Part shown: piece by piece, positions 1-7,945 of the stretch
How positions within the stretch are numbered: the first letter of the stretch is position 1
Layout: every line of letters starts with the position of its first letter
Source of the DNA: JABWBJ01 sp036507855
GTDB lineage: Bacteria; Gemmatimonadota; Gemmatimonadetes; Gemmatimonadales; Gemmatimonadaceae
DNA length: 29,242 nucleotides
Assembly: GCA_036507855.1 (NCBI GenBank)
Contig: DATCIJ010000193.1
Coordinates: 1-29,242, forward strand
Direction: 5' to 3'
Notes under the pieces: model-generated
Databases searched by the model: none
What the model saw: only the letters and a program-made list of their open reading frames with translations
Told to the model about the DNA's origin: nothing
Made by a program: the position numbers and the translations under genes

Positions 1-228
1 CAGGTGCGCGAAAACGCCAGTCCTCATCACGTGCCGAAGGTGATCGTGCAGGTCGCCGACGTCCCTCGCACGATCAGCGGCAAGATCACGGAGATGGCGG
101 TGCGCGACATCGTGCACGGGCGTCCGGTCAAGAACGTCGACGCTCTCGCTAATCCACAGGCGCTCGAGTTGTTCCGAGATCTCCCGGAGCTGCGAACGCC
201 GGAAGCGGGAATCGGGAATCGCGAATAG
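1..228 (+). CDS. Acetoacetyl-CoA synthetase, 3' end (partial)
   Basis: The gene enters the window already open (first codon CAG) and ends at TAG 226-228, so only about 75 C-terminal residues are seen. They carry the C-terminal signature of acetoacetate-CoA ligase: a VPRTISGKITE stretch with the invariant adenylating-enzyme lysine, then VRDIVHGRPVKN and ALANPQALELFRDLPEL, which are typical of this ligase rather than of acetyl-CoA synthetase. The enzyme would activate acetoacetate with ATP and CoA. That fits the neighbouring homogentisate pathway, whose final cleavage yields fumarate and acetoacetate. The last residues (about GIGNRE) are not family sequence; they are encoded by a heptad array at 200-227 that carries the stop codon. 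Confidence 0.85.
   Translation, partial: QVRENASPHHVPKVIVQVADVPRTISGKITEMAVRDIVHGRPVKNVDALANPQALELFRDLPELRTPEAGIGNRE
200..227. repeat. 7-bp tandem array at the end of the acetoacetyl-CoA synthetase gene
   Basis: Four consecutive 7-bp units are visible, two of them exact copies of GGGAATC (207-213 and 214-220), flanked by the variants CGGAAGC and GCGAATA. The array runs through the last codons of the gene and into its stop codon. It shares its 7-bp period, but not its full unit sequence, with arrays in other spacers of the window. Confidence 0.7.
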
Positions 229-239
229 CGGCGAACCTG

Positions 240-1216
240 GCGCGGACGAACAGGAACTCACGGCCCGGAGTCACCTCATTCACCGTTGTTGGGATGAACG
301 GCCGCAGTGCGAGGAGTGAGTCAGAAGGTGCGAAGTAGATATCGCGGTTGTTGCGCACGGTGGCACGAAGTGCGGAGAAACCGCGCGCCGGACCGGGAGA
401 AACCGCAAGCAGGCCGTGAGTGCTGTCGGGACCGGGACCCGGTCGTCGCTGCTCCGATTCCATGCGCGGGACACAACCTCGCGCACGGTTTCGGTACCTC
501 CCATAAAGAGCACGCGCTGGCCAGTTCGATCCCAGGCCACGGTCCCGTCGTTGAGCGAGACGAGCCCCAGCCGGAGCGAATCCACGATCAGTGGTCCCGG
601 TGACCGATCGATCGTGATCAGCGCACGGTCGCCGCCCGGAAGCATGTGAGGCCAGAAGTATCGGTACATACGGCGCGGCGTGTCCGGTGACAGGAGACGG
701 CGCCCGTCACGCCCGTCGCCAGTGGCGAGCCACAGTTCATTGTTGCGCACGTACACCAACCGATCTCCATCGCCCCAGTCGAACGATCCCCCAACGGAAT
801 CGACGAGGGTCTGCGGCGCGCCGCCGAGTACAGGGACCCTTCCTGAGAATACGGTCCTGCGTCACGAACGCGATCCACTGCCCGTCGAACGCGAAGCGGG
901 GGGAGACATTGAAAGTACCCGTCCCGGCTTCGGTGCCGCGCACGAGCTGCGCAACGGGGTCGTCGATTCGGCGAATGTAGAGGCCCTTGCTGCCGTTCTT
1001 TCCGCCGACCTTGAGGATAGCGCGACCATCCCTCGTAATAGCGAGCTTCGTCCCACCGCCGCCAAAGAGCCGCACGCTGTCGGGCAGGTGCATCGGAAAT
1101 CGCGCGACGACCGGCTGCGGTTCCGGCCGCGTGGCCAGCCACAACGCAGTGCCTATACCACCTGCTGCTACCAACGCAAGTGCGCCGATGAGCACGGCCA
1201 GCGTGATCCGTGCTCA
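240..1216 (-). pseudogene. Decayed TolB/WD40-type beta-propeller protein, probably once the C-terminal half of a receptor-like Ser/Thr kinase
   Basis: Reading on the minus strand, one continuous protein is spread over three frames. Frame 1 (about 1195-840) opens with a membrane segment (LIGALALVAAGGIG) and then propeller sequence with FGGGGTKLAITRDG and DGQWIAFVTQDRIL. One extra base in the GGG run near 837-839 moves the reading to frame 2 (about 838-445), which continues with PQTLVDSVGGSFDWGDGDRL and YFWPHMLPGGDRALITID. A second shift near 427-445 moves it to frame 3 (about 445-240), with STHGLLAVSPGPARGFSALR and RNNRDIYFAPSDSLLALRPF. From family knowledge, pieces also seem to be missing inside: after GLVSLNDG, and between NEVTP and GREFLFVRA (near 261-268). 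An in-frame TGA lies just upstream of the membrane segment and no kinase domain precedes it, so the front half is lost. The adjacent intact kinase (1273-2985) is a different type. Confidence 0.75.
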
Positions 1217-1272
1217 AGCCGGGTGCAGTTGTCCGCGAAACGCTCTCCGTGCGACCGCCGCGGTAGGCGGCT

Positions 1273-2985
1273 CTAGCCCAGCAGCTTCCTCTCGTGCCAC
1301 GACCCAGGCGACACCGCGCGCCGGGCGATGGAATCCCGGGCCTGCTCGGCGAGACGCTGTGTGAGTTCCTGGAGTACCTGCGACCGGGACTTCGTGGTGC
1401 GCTGAAGCGAGAAGCGCGCGATCCCGAACGCAGACAGCACCGTGGTCATCAGGAACACCGGGATCAGTAGTGGCTCCTGGAACGCACGCATGGCTATGGC
1501 CACCACCAGTCCCGTGCTGCCACCTCCACCGCCGCCGATGATCCCGCCATACAGCGCGCCGATCAGGTCTCGCAGCCGTTCGCCCACGTAGATGTTCGTG
1601 CGCCCATCGCGCACATTCACCGAGATCTGCACTTTTCGCTGCTTGTCGGCCGAGGTCCAGTTCAGTGAGCGGCCAACGACGCTCACGACGCCGTTGTCGT
1701 TCAGCGCGCGGCTGATGGCCTCGACGAGGAGATCGAAGTCCCGTTCGGGCATCTCACCATGCACCGTCGCCTCGAACGCGATCGCCGAGTGTCCGCCGAG
1801 CCACCAGTTGTACGGTGGCCGGATGCCGTCGCGCACGACAGCGGGGCCCGGATCCTCCCGCAACCCTGCCGGCGCCTGAGCCAGGCCCCGCTCAGCCATC
1901 GCGCGGTCGACAAACTGCGTGGCGATCCCGGCCTCGCGAGCCGCGTCACGAACCTGGTTGAGCTCGTAGCCCGTGGTCGCGCTGTCGCGCCGCACCATTT
2001 GCCGATTGGCGACGCGGAGCGGGGGCATCTGGCCGGTCATGTCCTGCAGCTGGGCGGCGCGTTCCCAGAGCGCCTGAGCCTCGTCACTCGACACGGACGA
2101 GACCGCGGCGGGCCGCGGCGCCGGCGCGTCGTCGTCAGGCAGTGACGCTTCCACTCGCCGCAACTCCATCAACAGTTCCTCGCAGCTCTGGATCCGGCTG
2201 TCCGGATCCTTGGCGAGGCACCGGTCCACCAGCCTGGCCAGGGGGCGCGGGACGGTCGGCGCGGTGTCGGCGAGCGAAGGCGCAACCTTGGTCACATGGG
2301 CGACCAGCACGGCCGACGCGGTCGGGCTGTCGAACGGGAACCGTCCCGCCAGCGCATAGAACGCCACCACGCCTAACGAATATACGTCGCTCCGCCGGTC
2401 CACCGGTTCTCCGGCGACCTGCTCGGGACTCATGTAGTGCACGGTGCCCAGGACGGTGCCCGTCGCCGTCAAAGGCGCGGCCTCGGCGACGCGGGCGATC
2501 CCGAAATCCGTCACCAGGGCCCGGCTCGAGCCGCGGTCGATCAGGATGTTCTCGGCCTTCACGTCGCGGTGCACCACGCCGGCGCCGTGCGCGTAGCCGA
2601 GTGCGTCGGCCACGTCGTAGAGCATGGAAATCGCCGTGCGCGGGGATAACGGCCCACCCTCCCGGATGAGCTGCGCCATGGAGGGCCCATCGACGAAACC
2701 CATCACGAAGAAGACGGACCCGTTGATGTCGTCAGCCCGGTGGATGGGGACGATGTTGGGGTGGCTCAGCGCGGCTGCCGTGCGTGCCTCGCGCAGGAAG
2801 CGCGCCCGGATGATCTCGTCGGCGGCAAGCGTCGGCGGCAGCGTCTTGATCGCGACCAGGCGCTCGAGTTTGAGGTCCCTCGCCAGGAAGACGATGCCCA
2901 TTCCCCCACGCCCCACCTCGCGGAGGATTTCGTACTGTCCATTCAGCGCCTCGGAGAGCGCCAAGGCGTCAACAGGGACTGTCAT
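1273..2985 (-). CDS. Membrane-anchored Ser/Thr protein kinase (PknB/Hanks type)
   Basis: A 570-residue protein. Residues 18-275 are a complete Hanks-type kinase domain: glycine loop GRGGMG (25-30), ATP-binding lysine in VAIK (K47), catalytic HRDVKAEN (H139, D141, K143, N146), DFG (160-162), and the activation segment ending in MSPEQ. It should phosphorylate Ser/Thr on proteins in the cytoplasm. After a Pro/Ala-rich linker (about 283-300) comes a helical stretch with TTGYELNQVRDAAREAGI, then a module containing WWLGGHSAIAFEATVHGEM. Two likely membrane segments follow (about 480-507, unusually glycine-rich, and 511-533), with a charged cytoplasmic tail. There is no extracellular propeller or PASTA domain. 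The gene faces away from hppD across a 217-bp gap. The substrate and the signal are unknown. Confidence 0.9.
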   Translation of the reverse strand: MTVPVDALALSEALNGQYEILREVGRGGMGIVFLARDLKLERLVAIKTLPPTLAADEIIRARFLREARTAAALSHPNIVPIHRADDINGSVFFVMGFVDGPSMAQLIREGGPLSPRTAISMLYDVADALGYAHGAGVVHRDVKAENILIDRGSSRALVTDFGIARVAEAAPLTATGTVLGTVHYMSPEQVAGEPVDRRSDVYSLGVVAFYALAGRFPFDSPTASAVLVAHVTKVAPSLADTAPTVPRPLARLVDRCLAKDPDSRIQSCEELLMELRRVEASLPDDDAPAPRPAAVSSVSSDEAQALWERAAQLQDMTGQMPPLRVANRQMVRRDSATTGYELNQVRDAAREAGIATQFVDRAMAERGLAQAPAGLREDPGPAVVRDGIRPPYNWWLGGHSAIAFEATVHGEMPERDFDLLVEAISRALNDNGVVSVVGRSLNWTSADKQRKVQISVNVRDGRTNIYVGERLRDLIGALYGGIIGGGGGGSTGLVVAIAMRAFQEPLLIPVFLMTTVLSAFGIARFSLQRTTKSRSQVLQELTQRLAEQARDSIARRAVSPGSWHERKLLG

Positions 2986-3018
2986 TTCGTCGCGGGCGGT
3001 GGGCTGCGGATTGCGTGT

Positions 3019-3061
3019 ACCGGATAACGGGTAGCGGGCAGCGTCAATACGGGCAACGGAT
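3019..3061. repeat. Degenerate 7-bp tandem array between the kinase gene and hppD
   Basis: Units resembling AACGGGT and AGCGGGC follow each other with a 7-bp period from 3019 to 3046. Two more related units (TACGGGC and AACGGAT) follow at 3048-3061, one base out of phase. Copies are diverged, so this is weaker than the other arrays. It lies in the divergent spacer between the kinase start and hppD. Confidence 0.5.
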
Positions 3062-3102
3062 ACGCCGGGTTACCGAAGTGCCCGCATCGTGACCAGGAGC
3101 AC

Positions 3103-3132
3103 CCGACAACCGCTCGACCGTACCGTTAGATT
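3103..3132 (+). promoter_or_regulatory. Possible hppD promoter
   Basis: TAGATT (3127-3132) is a fair -10 element, and CCGACA (3103-3108) lies 18 bp upstream as a weak -35. Transcription would start about 64 bases before the hppD ATG. A TAGATT hexamer also lies upstream of paaG (21519-21524) and of paaZ (27290-27295), which is the main reason for noting it. Sigma-factor preferences of this organism are unknown. Confidence 0.25.
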
Positions 3133-3202
3133 CTGTCGAGAAGCGCAGCAGCTGGCCAGCGGCCCGGCGCCGCCACACAGACCACTCACTGTCGTTATCG
3201 CC

Positions 3203-4327
3203 ATGGCTACGTCCACCGCCCCCGCGACCGAGGTCGCCCACGACACCTTCCCCATCAACGGGACCGACTACATCGAGTTCTGGGTGGGGAACGCGAAGCA
3301 GGCTGCTCATTTCTACCGGGGCGCCTTCGGGTTCCGCCTGACCGGGTATCGCGGCCCCGAAACCGGCGTCCGCGATCGCGCCAGCTACCTCCTCGAGCAG
3401 AACAAGCTCCGCTTCGTCCTGACATCGGCGTTAGGTCCCGAGGGGGAGATCGCCGCTCACGTGAACCGTCATGGCGACGGGGTGCGCGACATCGCGTTCT
3501 GGGTGGATGACGCCCGTCAGGCCTTTGCCCTGGCCGTGGAGCGGGGCGCGGTGCCGGCCCGGTCACCCGAAGTCCTCAAGGACAAGGATGGCGAGGTGGT
3601 GATCGCCGCGATCCGGACGTATGGCGACACGATTCACTCGCTGGTCGAGCGTCGCGGCTACCGCGGAGCCTTCATGCCCGGTTTCGAGCAGGTGACGTCG
3701 CCGTACGAGCCAACAGATGTCGGACTGCAGTACGTCGACCACTGCGTCGGGAACGTTGAACTGGGAAAGATGAACGAATGGGTCGGCTTCTACTCCCGGG
3801 TCCTTGGCTTCTTCAACCTGCTTTCGTTCGACGACAAGGACATCTCCACCGAGTACTCGGCGCTGATGTCGAAGGTCATGTCCAACGGAAACGGGCGGAT
3901 CAAGTTTCCCATCAATGAGCCGGCCGCGGGGAAGAAGAAGTCGCAGATCGACGAGTACCTCGAGTTCTATCGTGGCCCCGGCGTGCAGCACATCGCGATC
4001 GCCACGAACGACATCGTCTCCACGGTCACCCAGCTGCGCGATCGCGGCATCGAGTTCCTGCTGGTGCCCCCGGCCTACTACGACACGATGCGGGAGCGGG
4101 TGGGCACCATCGACGAAGACGTGGGACCGCTGCGCGACCTGGGGGTCCTGGTCGACCGGGACGACGAGGGCTACCTGCTGCAGATCTTCTCCAAGCCCGT
4201 GCAGGACCGGCCGACGCTGTTCTACGAGATCATTCAGCGGAAGGGCGCGAAGAGTTTCGGGAAGGGGAATTTCAAAGCGCTGTTCGAAGCCATCGAGCGG
4301 GAACAGGCGCGGAGAGGTAACCTCTGA
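3203..4327 (+). CDS. hppD: 4-hydroxyphenylpyruvate dioxygenase
   Basis: A 374-residue enzyme that converts 4-hydroxyphenylpyruvate to homogentisate with O2, the second step of tyrosine breakdown. Two vicinal-oxygen-chelate domains are visible (about 20-150 and 172-345). The Fe(II) ligands of the family are in place: H180 in YVDHCVGNV, H263 in GVQHIAI and E342 in LFYEIIQRKG. The C-terminal GKGNFKALFEAIEREQ helix that closes the active site is present. I chose ATG 3203 because homology starts soon after it (TDYIEFWVGNAKQA). The frame stays open upstream to a GTG at 3089, but that stretch looks like untranslated leader. hmgA follows in the same direction after a repeat-filled 98-bp spacer. Confidence 0.96.
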   Translation: MATSTAPATEVAHDTFPINGTDYIEFWVGNAKQAAHFYRGAFGFRLTGYRGPETGVRDRASYLLEQNKLRFVLTSALGPEGEIAAHVNRHGDGVRDIAFWVDDARQAFALAVERGAVPARSPEVLKDKDGEVVIAAIRTYGDTIHSLVERRGYRGAFMPGFEQVTSPYEPTDVGLQYVDHCVGNVELGKMNEWVGFYSRVLGFFNLLSFDDKDISTEYSALMSKVMSNGNGRIKFPINEPAAGKKKSQIDEYLEFYRGPGVQHIAIATNDIVSTVTQLRDRGIEFLLVPPAYYDTMRERVGTIDEDVGPLRDLGVLVDRDDEGYLLQIFSKPVQDRPTLFYEIIQRKGAKSFGKGNFKALFEAIEREQARRGNL

Positions 4328-4333
4328 TTACAA

Positions 4334-4418
4334 GGCCTGAGGCCAGAGGCTGAGGCCAGAGGAGTGCGTGTCTACCTCTGGCCTTTGGCTTCTGGCCTCT
4401 GGCCTCTGGCCTCTGACT
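4334..4418. repeat. Paired 7-bp arrays forming a long inverted repeat between hppD and hmgA
   Basis: The left part (4334-4362) is built of GGCCAGA-like heptads. The right part (4377-4418) is six heptads of the TCTGGCC type, and TCTGGCC is the reverse complement of GGCCAGA. GAGGCCAGAGG (4339-4349 and 4352-4362) can therefore pair with CCTCTGGCCTC (4396-4406 and 4403-4413) in several registers, giving an 11-bp or longer hairpin between the two genes. It could act as an RNA-stabilising or partly terminating stem-loop. No T-run follows, so a strong terminator is unlikely. Confidence 0.85.
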
Positions 4419-4425
4419 CATTCAT

Positions 4426-5622
4426 ATGCCCATCTATCACACGTTAGGCTCGGTTCCGCGCAAGCGTCACACCGTGTTCCGCAAACCCGACGGCGGGTTG
4501 TATTCCGAGGAGCTGATGGGACACGAGGGGTTCATCGGGACCTCGTCGCTCCTGTACCACACGCATCCTCCCACCACCGTGAGGTCCGCGCGCCGCGTGC
4601 GCACGATCTGCTGGGAGAAGGACGATGAGACATCGCTTCGCCACCGGCATTTCCTGACGGCGCGCGCGCACAAGGGTGGAAGTCCAACGCTGGATCGTAC
4701 GCCCATCCTGTTCAATAGCGACATCGGCATGCTGTACGCCGAGCCGGACCGGGTCGACGAACATTTCTACCGGAATTCGCAGGCCGACGAGGTGGTGTAC
4801 GTCGTCGAAGGGAAGGGCGTCCTGGAGAGCGTCTTCGGCGAGCTGCCCTACCAGCCCGGCGATTACGTGGTGATTCACCGGAACATCACGCATCGCTGGC
4901 GAATGGACCTGGGCGCTGGGGCGACCAAGCTGCTGGTCTTCGAGAGTCGCGGTCACGTCCGATGGCCCAAGCGCTACCGCAACGACTTCGGGCAGCTGCT
5001 CGAAGGGGCGCCATACTGCGAGCGCGACATCCGCCGGCCGTCGCAACTCGTGACCCGTGATGAGCGCGGCGACTTCGGCGTGCTGGTGAAGCAATACGAC
5101 GCCATCAACGAACTCGTGCTCGATCACCATCCGTTCGATGTCGTCGGCTGGGATGGCTACTTCTATCCCTGGGCCTTCAGCATCCACGACTTCGAGCCGA
5201 TCGTCGGCCGCATCCATCAGCCGCCGCCGGTCCACCAGACCTTTCAGGGCGATGGCTTCGTCATCTGCTCATTCTGTCCGCGCCCGTACGACTTCGACCC
5301 TAACGCGATCCCGGCGCCGTACAACCACAGCAACGTCGATTCCGACGAGGTGCTGTTCTATGCATCGAGCGAGTTCATGAGCCGGAAGGGAATCGAGTAC
5401 GGCTCGATCACGCACCATCCCGACGGGTTGCCCCATGGCCCGCATCCGGGCCGCTACGAGGGAAGCGTCGGGTTGAAGTACACGAACGAGCTGGCGGTGA
5501 TGATGGATTCATTCCGGCCGCTGCACGTCGCGAAGCCGGCCCTCGCCATAGAGGATCCGAAGTACCACCAGAGCTGGATCGAGGGCGGGACAACCGAGGG
5601 GTTCAGTCCGCCGACGAGCTAG
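4426..5622 (+). CDS. hmgA: Homogentisate 1,2-dioxygenase
   Basis: A 398-residue cupin-type dioxygenase that opens the ring of homogentisate to maleylacetoacetate. Recognisable blocks are HRNITHRWRMDLG, GWDGYFYPWAFSIHDFEPIV and HQTFQGDGFVICSFCPRPYD. The metal-binding region reads YNHSNVDSDEVLFY (candidate ligands H301 and E308), followed by HHPDGLPHGPHPG (H337). The length is slightly below the roughly 430-440 residues of proteobacterial and animal enzymes. It starts at ATG 4426 with no obvious ribosome-binding site. It probably shares a transcript with hppD. The next two enzymes, maleylacetoacetate isomerase and fumarylacetoacetase, are not in the window. Confidence 0.95.
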   Translation: MPIYHTLGSVPRKRHTVFRKPDGGLYSEELMGHEGFIGTSSLLYHTHPPTTVRSARRVRTICWEKDDETSLRHRHFLTARAHKGGSPTLDRTPILFNSDIGMLYAEPDRVDEHFYRNSQADEVVYVVEGKGVLESVFGELPYQPGDYVVIHRNITHRWRMDLGAGATKLLVFESRGHVRWPKRYRNDFGQLLEGAPYCERDIRRPSQLVTRDERGDFGVLVKQYDAINELVLDHHPFDVVGWDGYFYPWAFSIHDFEPIVGRIHQPPPVHQTFQGDGFVICSFCPRPYDFDPNAIPAPYNHSNVDSDEVLFYASSEFMSRKGIEYGSITHHPDGLPHGPHPGRYEGSVGLKYTNELAVMMDSFRPLHVAKPALAIEDPKYHQSWIEGGTTEGFSPPTS

Positions 5623-5662
5623 CTGAGACGCGGAGGCCGAGGCCCGGCGCCGGAGTGCGGTT

Positions 5663-6439
5663 TCAGTCGCGACCAACGGCACGTGCGGTGTGCTCCGACA
5701 ACGCCAATCGGCCACTGATGGCGGCGCGCTCGAAGAGCAGAGTCTCCCAGTGATTGGTGCCTTCCCACAGCATGCGCTTGGTTTGCGCCAGCGCATCCGG
5801 ATTCACCCCTCTCAGCCGATGCGCAAGCGCCGGCAGCACCGAGTCCATGGCCGCCTCGGTGTCCATCACCCGCGTGTACAGCCCGTGCTGCATGGCCCAT
5901 TCGGCATCGCGCCAGTCGGCGTCGATCGCGAGTGCGCCAAACGCCGCTCGGCCAATCCGGCGTTCGATGACCGGACCCACCACGAACGGTCCCAGTCCAA
6001 CGGCCAGTTCACTCAGGCGGATGGAGGCCGAGGGAAGCGCGAACGAGTAGTCGGTCGCGGCCACGAGACCGACGCCGCCGCCAACCGCTTTCCCCTGCAC
6101 GCGCCCGATGATGATCTTCGGGCAGCGCCGCATGGCGAGGATCACACGCGCGAATCCGCTGAAGAATTCCGTTCCCTCTTCGGCTGTCCTGATCGCGCGC
6201 AGCTCGTCGAAGGATGCACCGGCGCAGAACGTGCCGGTGCCTTCGCTGGTCAGAATCACCACCCGTGCCTCGGGATTCGCGGCGGCAGCGTCGATGGACT
6301 CGACCAGTTGCCGGAGAATGGTGGCCGGGAGCGCATTCCGCTTGGGATGGAAGAACGTGATGGTCGCGATGCCATCGGTCACCGCAACGGTGACGGTTCC
6401 ATTCTGTTCGGTTTCGGTCGGTGTGGTCGGTGTCGTCAT
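5663..6439 (-). CDS. Enoyl-CoA hydratase/isomerase family protein, possible PaaF-like hydratase
   Basis: A 258-residue crotonase-fold protein. The oxyanion-hole segments are CAGASFDEL (72-80) and GKAVGGGVGL (116-125). The first catalytic glutamate sits in RLSELAVGLG (E144). The second region reads PFVVGPVIERRIG instead of the common PGAGGTQRL, so this is a distinct subfamily. I associate the PFVVGP type with hydratases annotated in Bacteroidota and related phyla. It is transcribed away from paaA over a 202-bp spacer. Because no other candidate for 2,3-dehydroadipyl-CoA hydratase (PaaF) is in the window, that role is plausible. A methylglutaconyl-CoA hydratase in leucine breakdown is an alternative. 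It is convergent with hmgA, with 40 bp between the stops. Confidence 0.82.
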   Translation of the reverse strand: MTTPTTPTETEQNGTVTVAVTDGIATITFFHPKRNALPATILRQLVESIDAAAANPEARVVILTSEGTGTFCAGASFDELRAIRTAEEGTEFFSGFARVILAMRRCPKIIIGRVQGKAVGGGVGLVAATDYSFALPSASIRLSELAVGLGPFVVGPVIERRIGRAAFGALAIDADWRDAEWAMQHGLYTRVMDTEAAMDSVLPALAHRLRGVNPDALAQTKRMLWEGTNHWETLLFERAAISGRLALSEHTARAVGRD

Positions 6440-6475
6440 GAGGTCCGGGGCGGCGTCGACCCGAATTTACCGCGC

Positions 6476-6504
6476 TGTACCCGGTCGGAAGCGAGTTGGG
6501 TACA
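6476..6504. promoter_or_regulatory. Inverted repeat TGTACCC/GGGTACA in the divergent paaA spacer
   Basis: Perfect 7-bp arms (6476-6482 and 6498-6504) are separated by 15 bp, 37 bp upstream of the hydratase start codon. The position suits an operator acting on the minus-strand hydratase gene or on both genes. No matching site was found before paaG or paaZ. Confidence 0.4.
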
Positions 6505-6511
6505 CGCCCGG

Positions 6512-6543
6512 GCGGTGCTCGCACGCCATTGCGGGAGCACCGC
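6512..6543. promoter_or_regulatory. Inverted repeat GCGGTGCTC/GAGCACCGC in the divergent paaA spacer
   Basis: Perfect 9-bp arms (6512-6520 and 6535-6543) are separated by 14 bp, about 100 bp before the paaA ATG and 70 bp before the hydratase gene on the other strand. It could be a dimeric repressor site or a hairpin. No regulator gene (PaaX, PaaR) is in the window to pair with it. Confidence 0.45.
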
Positions 6544-6641
6544 GAATGGGTAATAGTCCAATCAGCGGCCAGAACAGGCGGGTTCCGGACGGCAAGTGAA
6601 AGCCTGGGGCCAACTTACACCAGTGAACGAACCCTTCTCTC

Positions 6642-7610
6642 ATGACCCGCATCACCGCACCACCTGACGCCGCCGCCCGCACGGCGGCCTTCGAGGCGCG
6701 CATCGCGCGCGGCGAGGTAATTGAGCCGAAGGACTGGATGCCGGACCGCTACCGGAAGCAGCTCATTCGCATGATGTCGCAGCACGCCCATTCGGAAATC
6801 GTCGGCATGCTTCCCGAGGGCAACTGGATTACCCGGGCGCCGAGCCTGCGGCGGAAGATGTCGTTGCTGGCGAAGGTGCAGGATGAGGCAGGGCACGGCC
6901 TCTACATCTACTGCGGCACGGAGACGTTAGGCGTGGACCGGCACGAGCTGGTCGGCGAACTGCTGAGCGGGAAGGCCAAGTACTCGAGCATCTTCAACTA
7001 CCCGACGCTGACCTGGGCCGATATCGGTGTGATCGGCTGGTTCGTGGACGGCGCGGCGATCGTGAACCAGACCATGCTGGCCAAGGCGTCGTACGGACCG
7101 TACGCGCGGGCCATGGTGCGCATCTGCAAGGAAGAGAACTTCCACAAGCGCCAGGGCTACGAGAGCGTGGCGACGCTGGCGAAAGGCACGCCGGGGCAGC
7201 GCGCGATGGTCCAGGACGCGGTCAATCGCTGGTGGTGGCCGTCCCTGATGATGTTCGGCCCTAACGACAAGGACTCGCCCAACAGCGCCGAATTGATCAA
7301 GTGGGGCGTGAAGAAGAAGGGCAACGACGAGCTGCGCCAGCGGTTCGTGAACCTGACCGTGCCGCAGGCTCAGGCCGTGAACCTCACCCTCCCCGACCCT
7401 GACTTGAAATACGACGAGGCCACCGAGAACTGGGACTTCGGCGAGATCGACTGGGACGAGTTCTGGTCGGTGGTGAAGGGCAACGGGCCGTGCAACCGTG
7501 AGCGGCTTGCCGCCCGGCGGAATGCGCACGAGGACGGAGCGTGGGTTCGTGCCGCCGCCGAGGCGTACGCGGCCAAGCGTCGCGCGCCCGCGGCCGGAGC
7601 CGCCGCCTGA
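6642..7610 (+). CDS. paaA: 1,2-phenylacetyl-CoA epoxidase, catalytic subunit PaaA
   Basis: A 322-residue ferritin-like diiron subunit that epoxidises the ring of phenylacetyl-CoA. Iron-binding motifs are visible: E52 in QHAHSEIVG, E82xxH85 in QDEAGHGLYIY, and E165xxH168 in CKEENFHKRQG. Other hallmarks are EVIEPKDWMPDRYRKQLIRM near the N-terminus, WWWPSLMMFGPND, and DWDEFWSVVKGNGPCNRERL at the C-terminus. The Ala-rich tail after about residue 305 is not conserved. It starts at ATG 6642 with no clear Shine-Dalgarno sequence and leads a unit followed by paaB after 2 bases. It needs PaaC as partner and a reductase (PaaE) for electrons; no paaE gene is in the window. Confidence 0.96.
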   Translation: MTRITAPPDAAARTAAFEARIARGEVIEPKDWMPDRYRKQLIRMMSQHAHSEIVGMLPEGNWITRAPSLRRKMSLLAKVQDEAGHGLYIYCGTETLGVDRHELVGELLSGKAKYSSIFNYPTLTWADIGVIGWFVDGAAIVNQTMLAKASYGPYARAMVRICKEENFHKRQGYESVATLAKGTPGQRAMVQDAVNRWWWPSLMMFGPNDKDSPNSAELIKWGVKKKGNDELRQRFVNLTVPQAQAVNLTLPDPDLKYDEATENWDFGEIDWDEFWSVVKGNGPCNRERLAARRNAHEDGAWVRAAAEAYAAKRRAPAAGAAA

Positions 7611-7612
7611 CG

Positions 7613-7930
7613 ATGGCCGAGAATCCTGCCGGGAACGGAGAGGGCGCCGACTCCCAGTGGCCGCTGTGGGAAGTCTTCATCCAGCCGAAGCCGGGCGCTC
7701 CGCACGAGCACTGCGGTAGCGTGCATGCCGTTGATGCCGAACAGGCGCTGCTCAACGCGCGCGACGTGTACGCGCGGCGAAACGAAGGTATCAATCTGTG
7801 GGTGGTGCCGTCGCAGTGGATTACCGGGTCCACGCCGGAAGATGTCGGCCCCTTCTTCGATCCGGCGAACGACAAGGCATACCGGCATCCGCAGTTCTAC
7901 AAGACTCCGCGTGGGGTAAGGGTGTACTAG
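7613..7930 (+). CDS. paaB: 1,2-phenylacetyl-CoA epoxidase, subunit PaaB
   Basis: A 105-residue PaaB subunit, which in known systems bridges PaaAC heterodimers into the larger oxygenase complex. The family sequence runs from WPLWEVFIQPKPGAPHEHCG through VHAVDAEQALLNARDVYARR to the C-terminal FYKTPRGVRVY. The start is ATG 7613, two bases after the paaA stop. The frame stays open upstream inside paaA, but those residues do not fit the family. Translation is probably coupled to paaA. Confidence 0.95.
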   Translation: MAENPAGNGEGADSQWPLWEVFIQPKPGAPHEHCGSVHAVDAEQALLNARDVYARRNEGINLWVVPSQWITGSTPEDVGPFFDPANDKAYRHPQFYKTPRGVRVY

Positions 7931-7945
7931 CGCGGAGACGGACCC

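Noticed and set aside
3089..3202. Possible longer N-terminus of HppD
   Set aside because: The GTG-initiated extension has no family similarity, while the ATG at 3203 precedes the conserved domain by about 20 residues.
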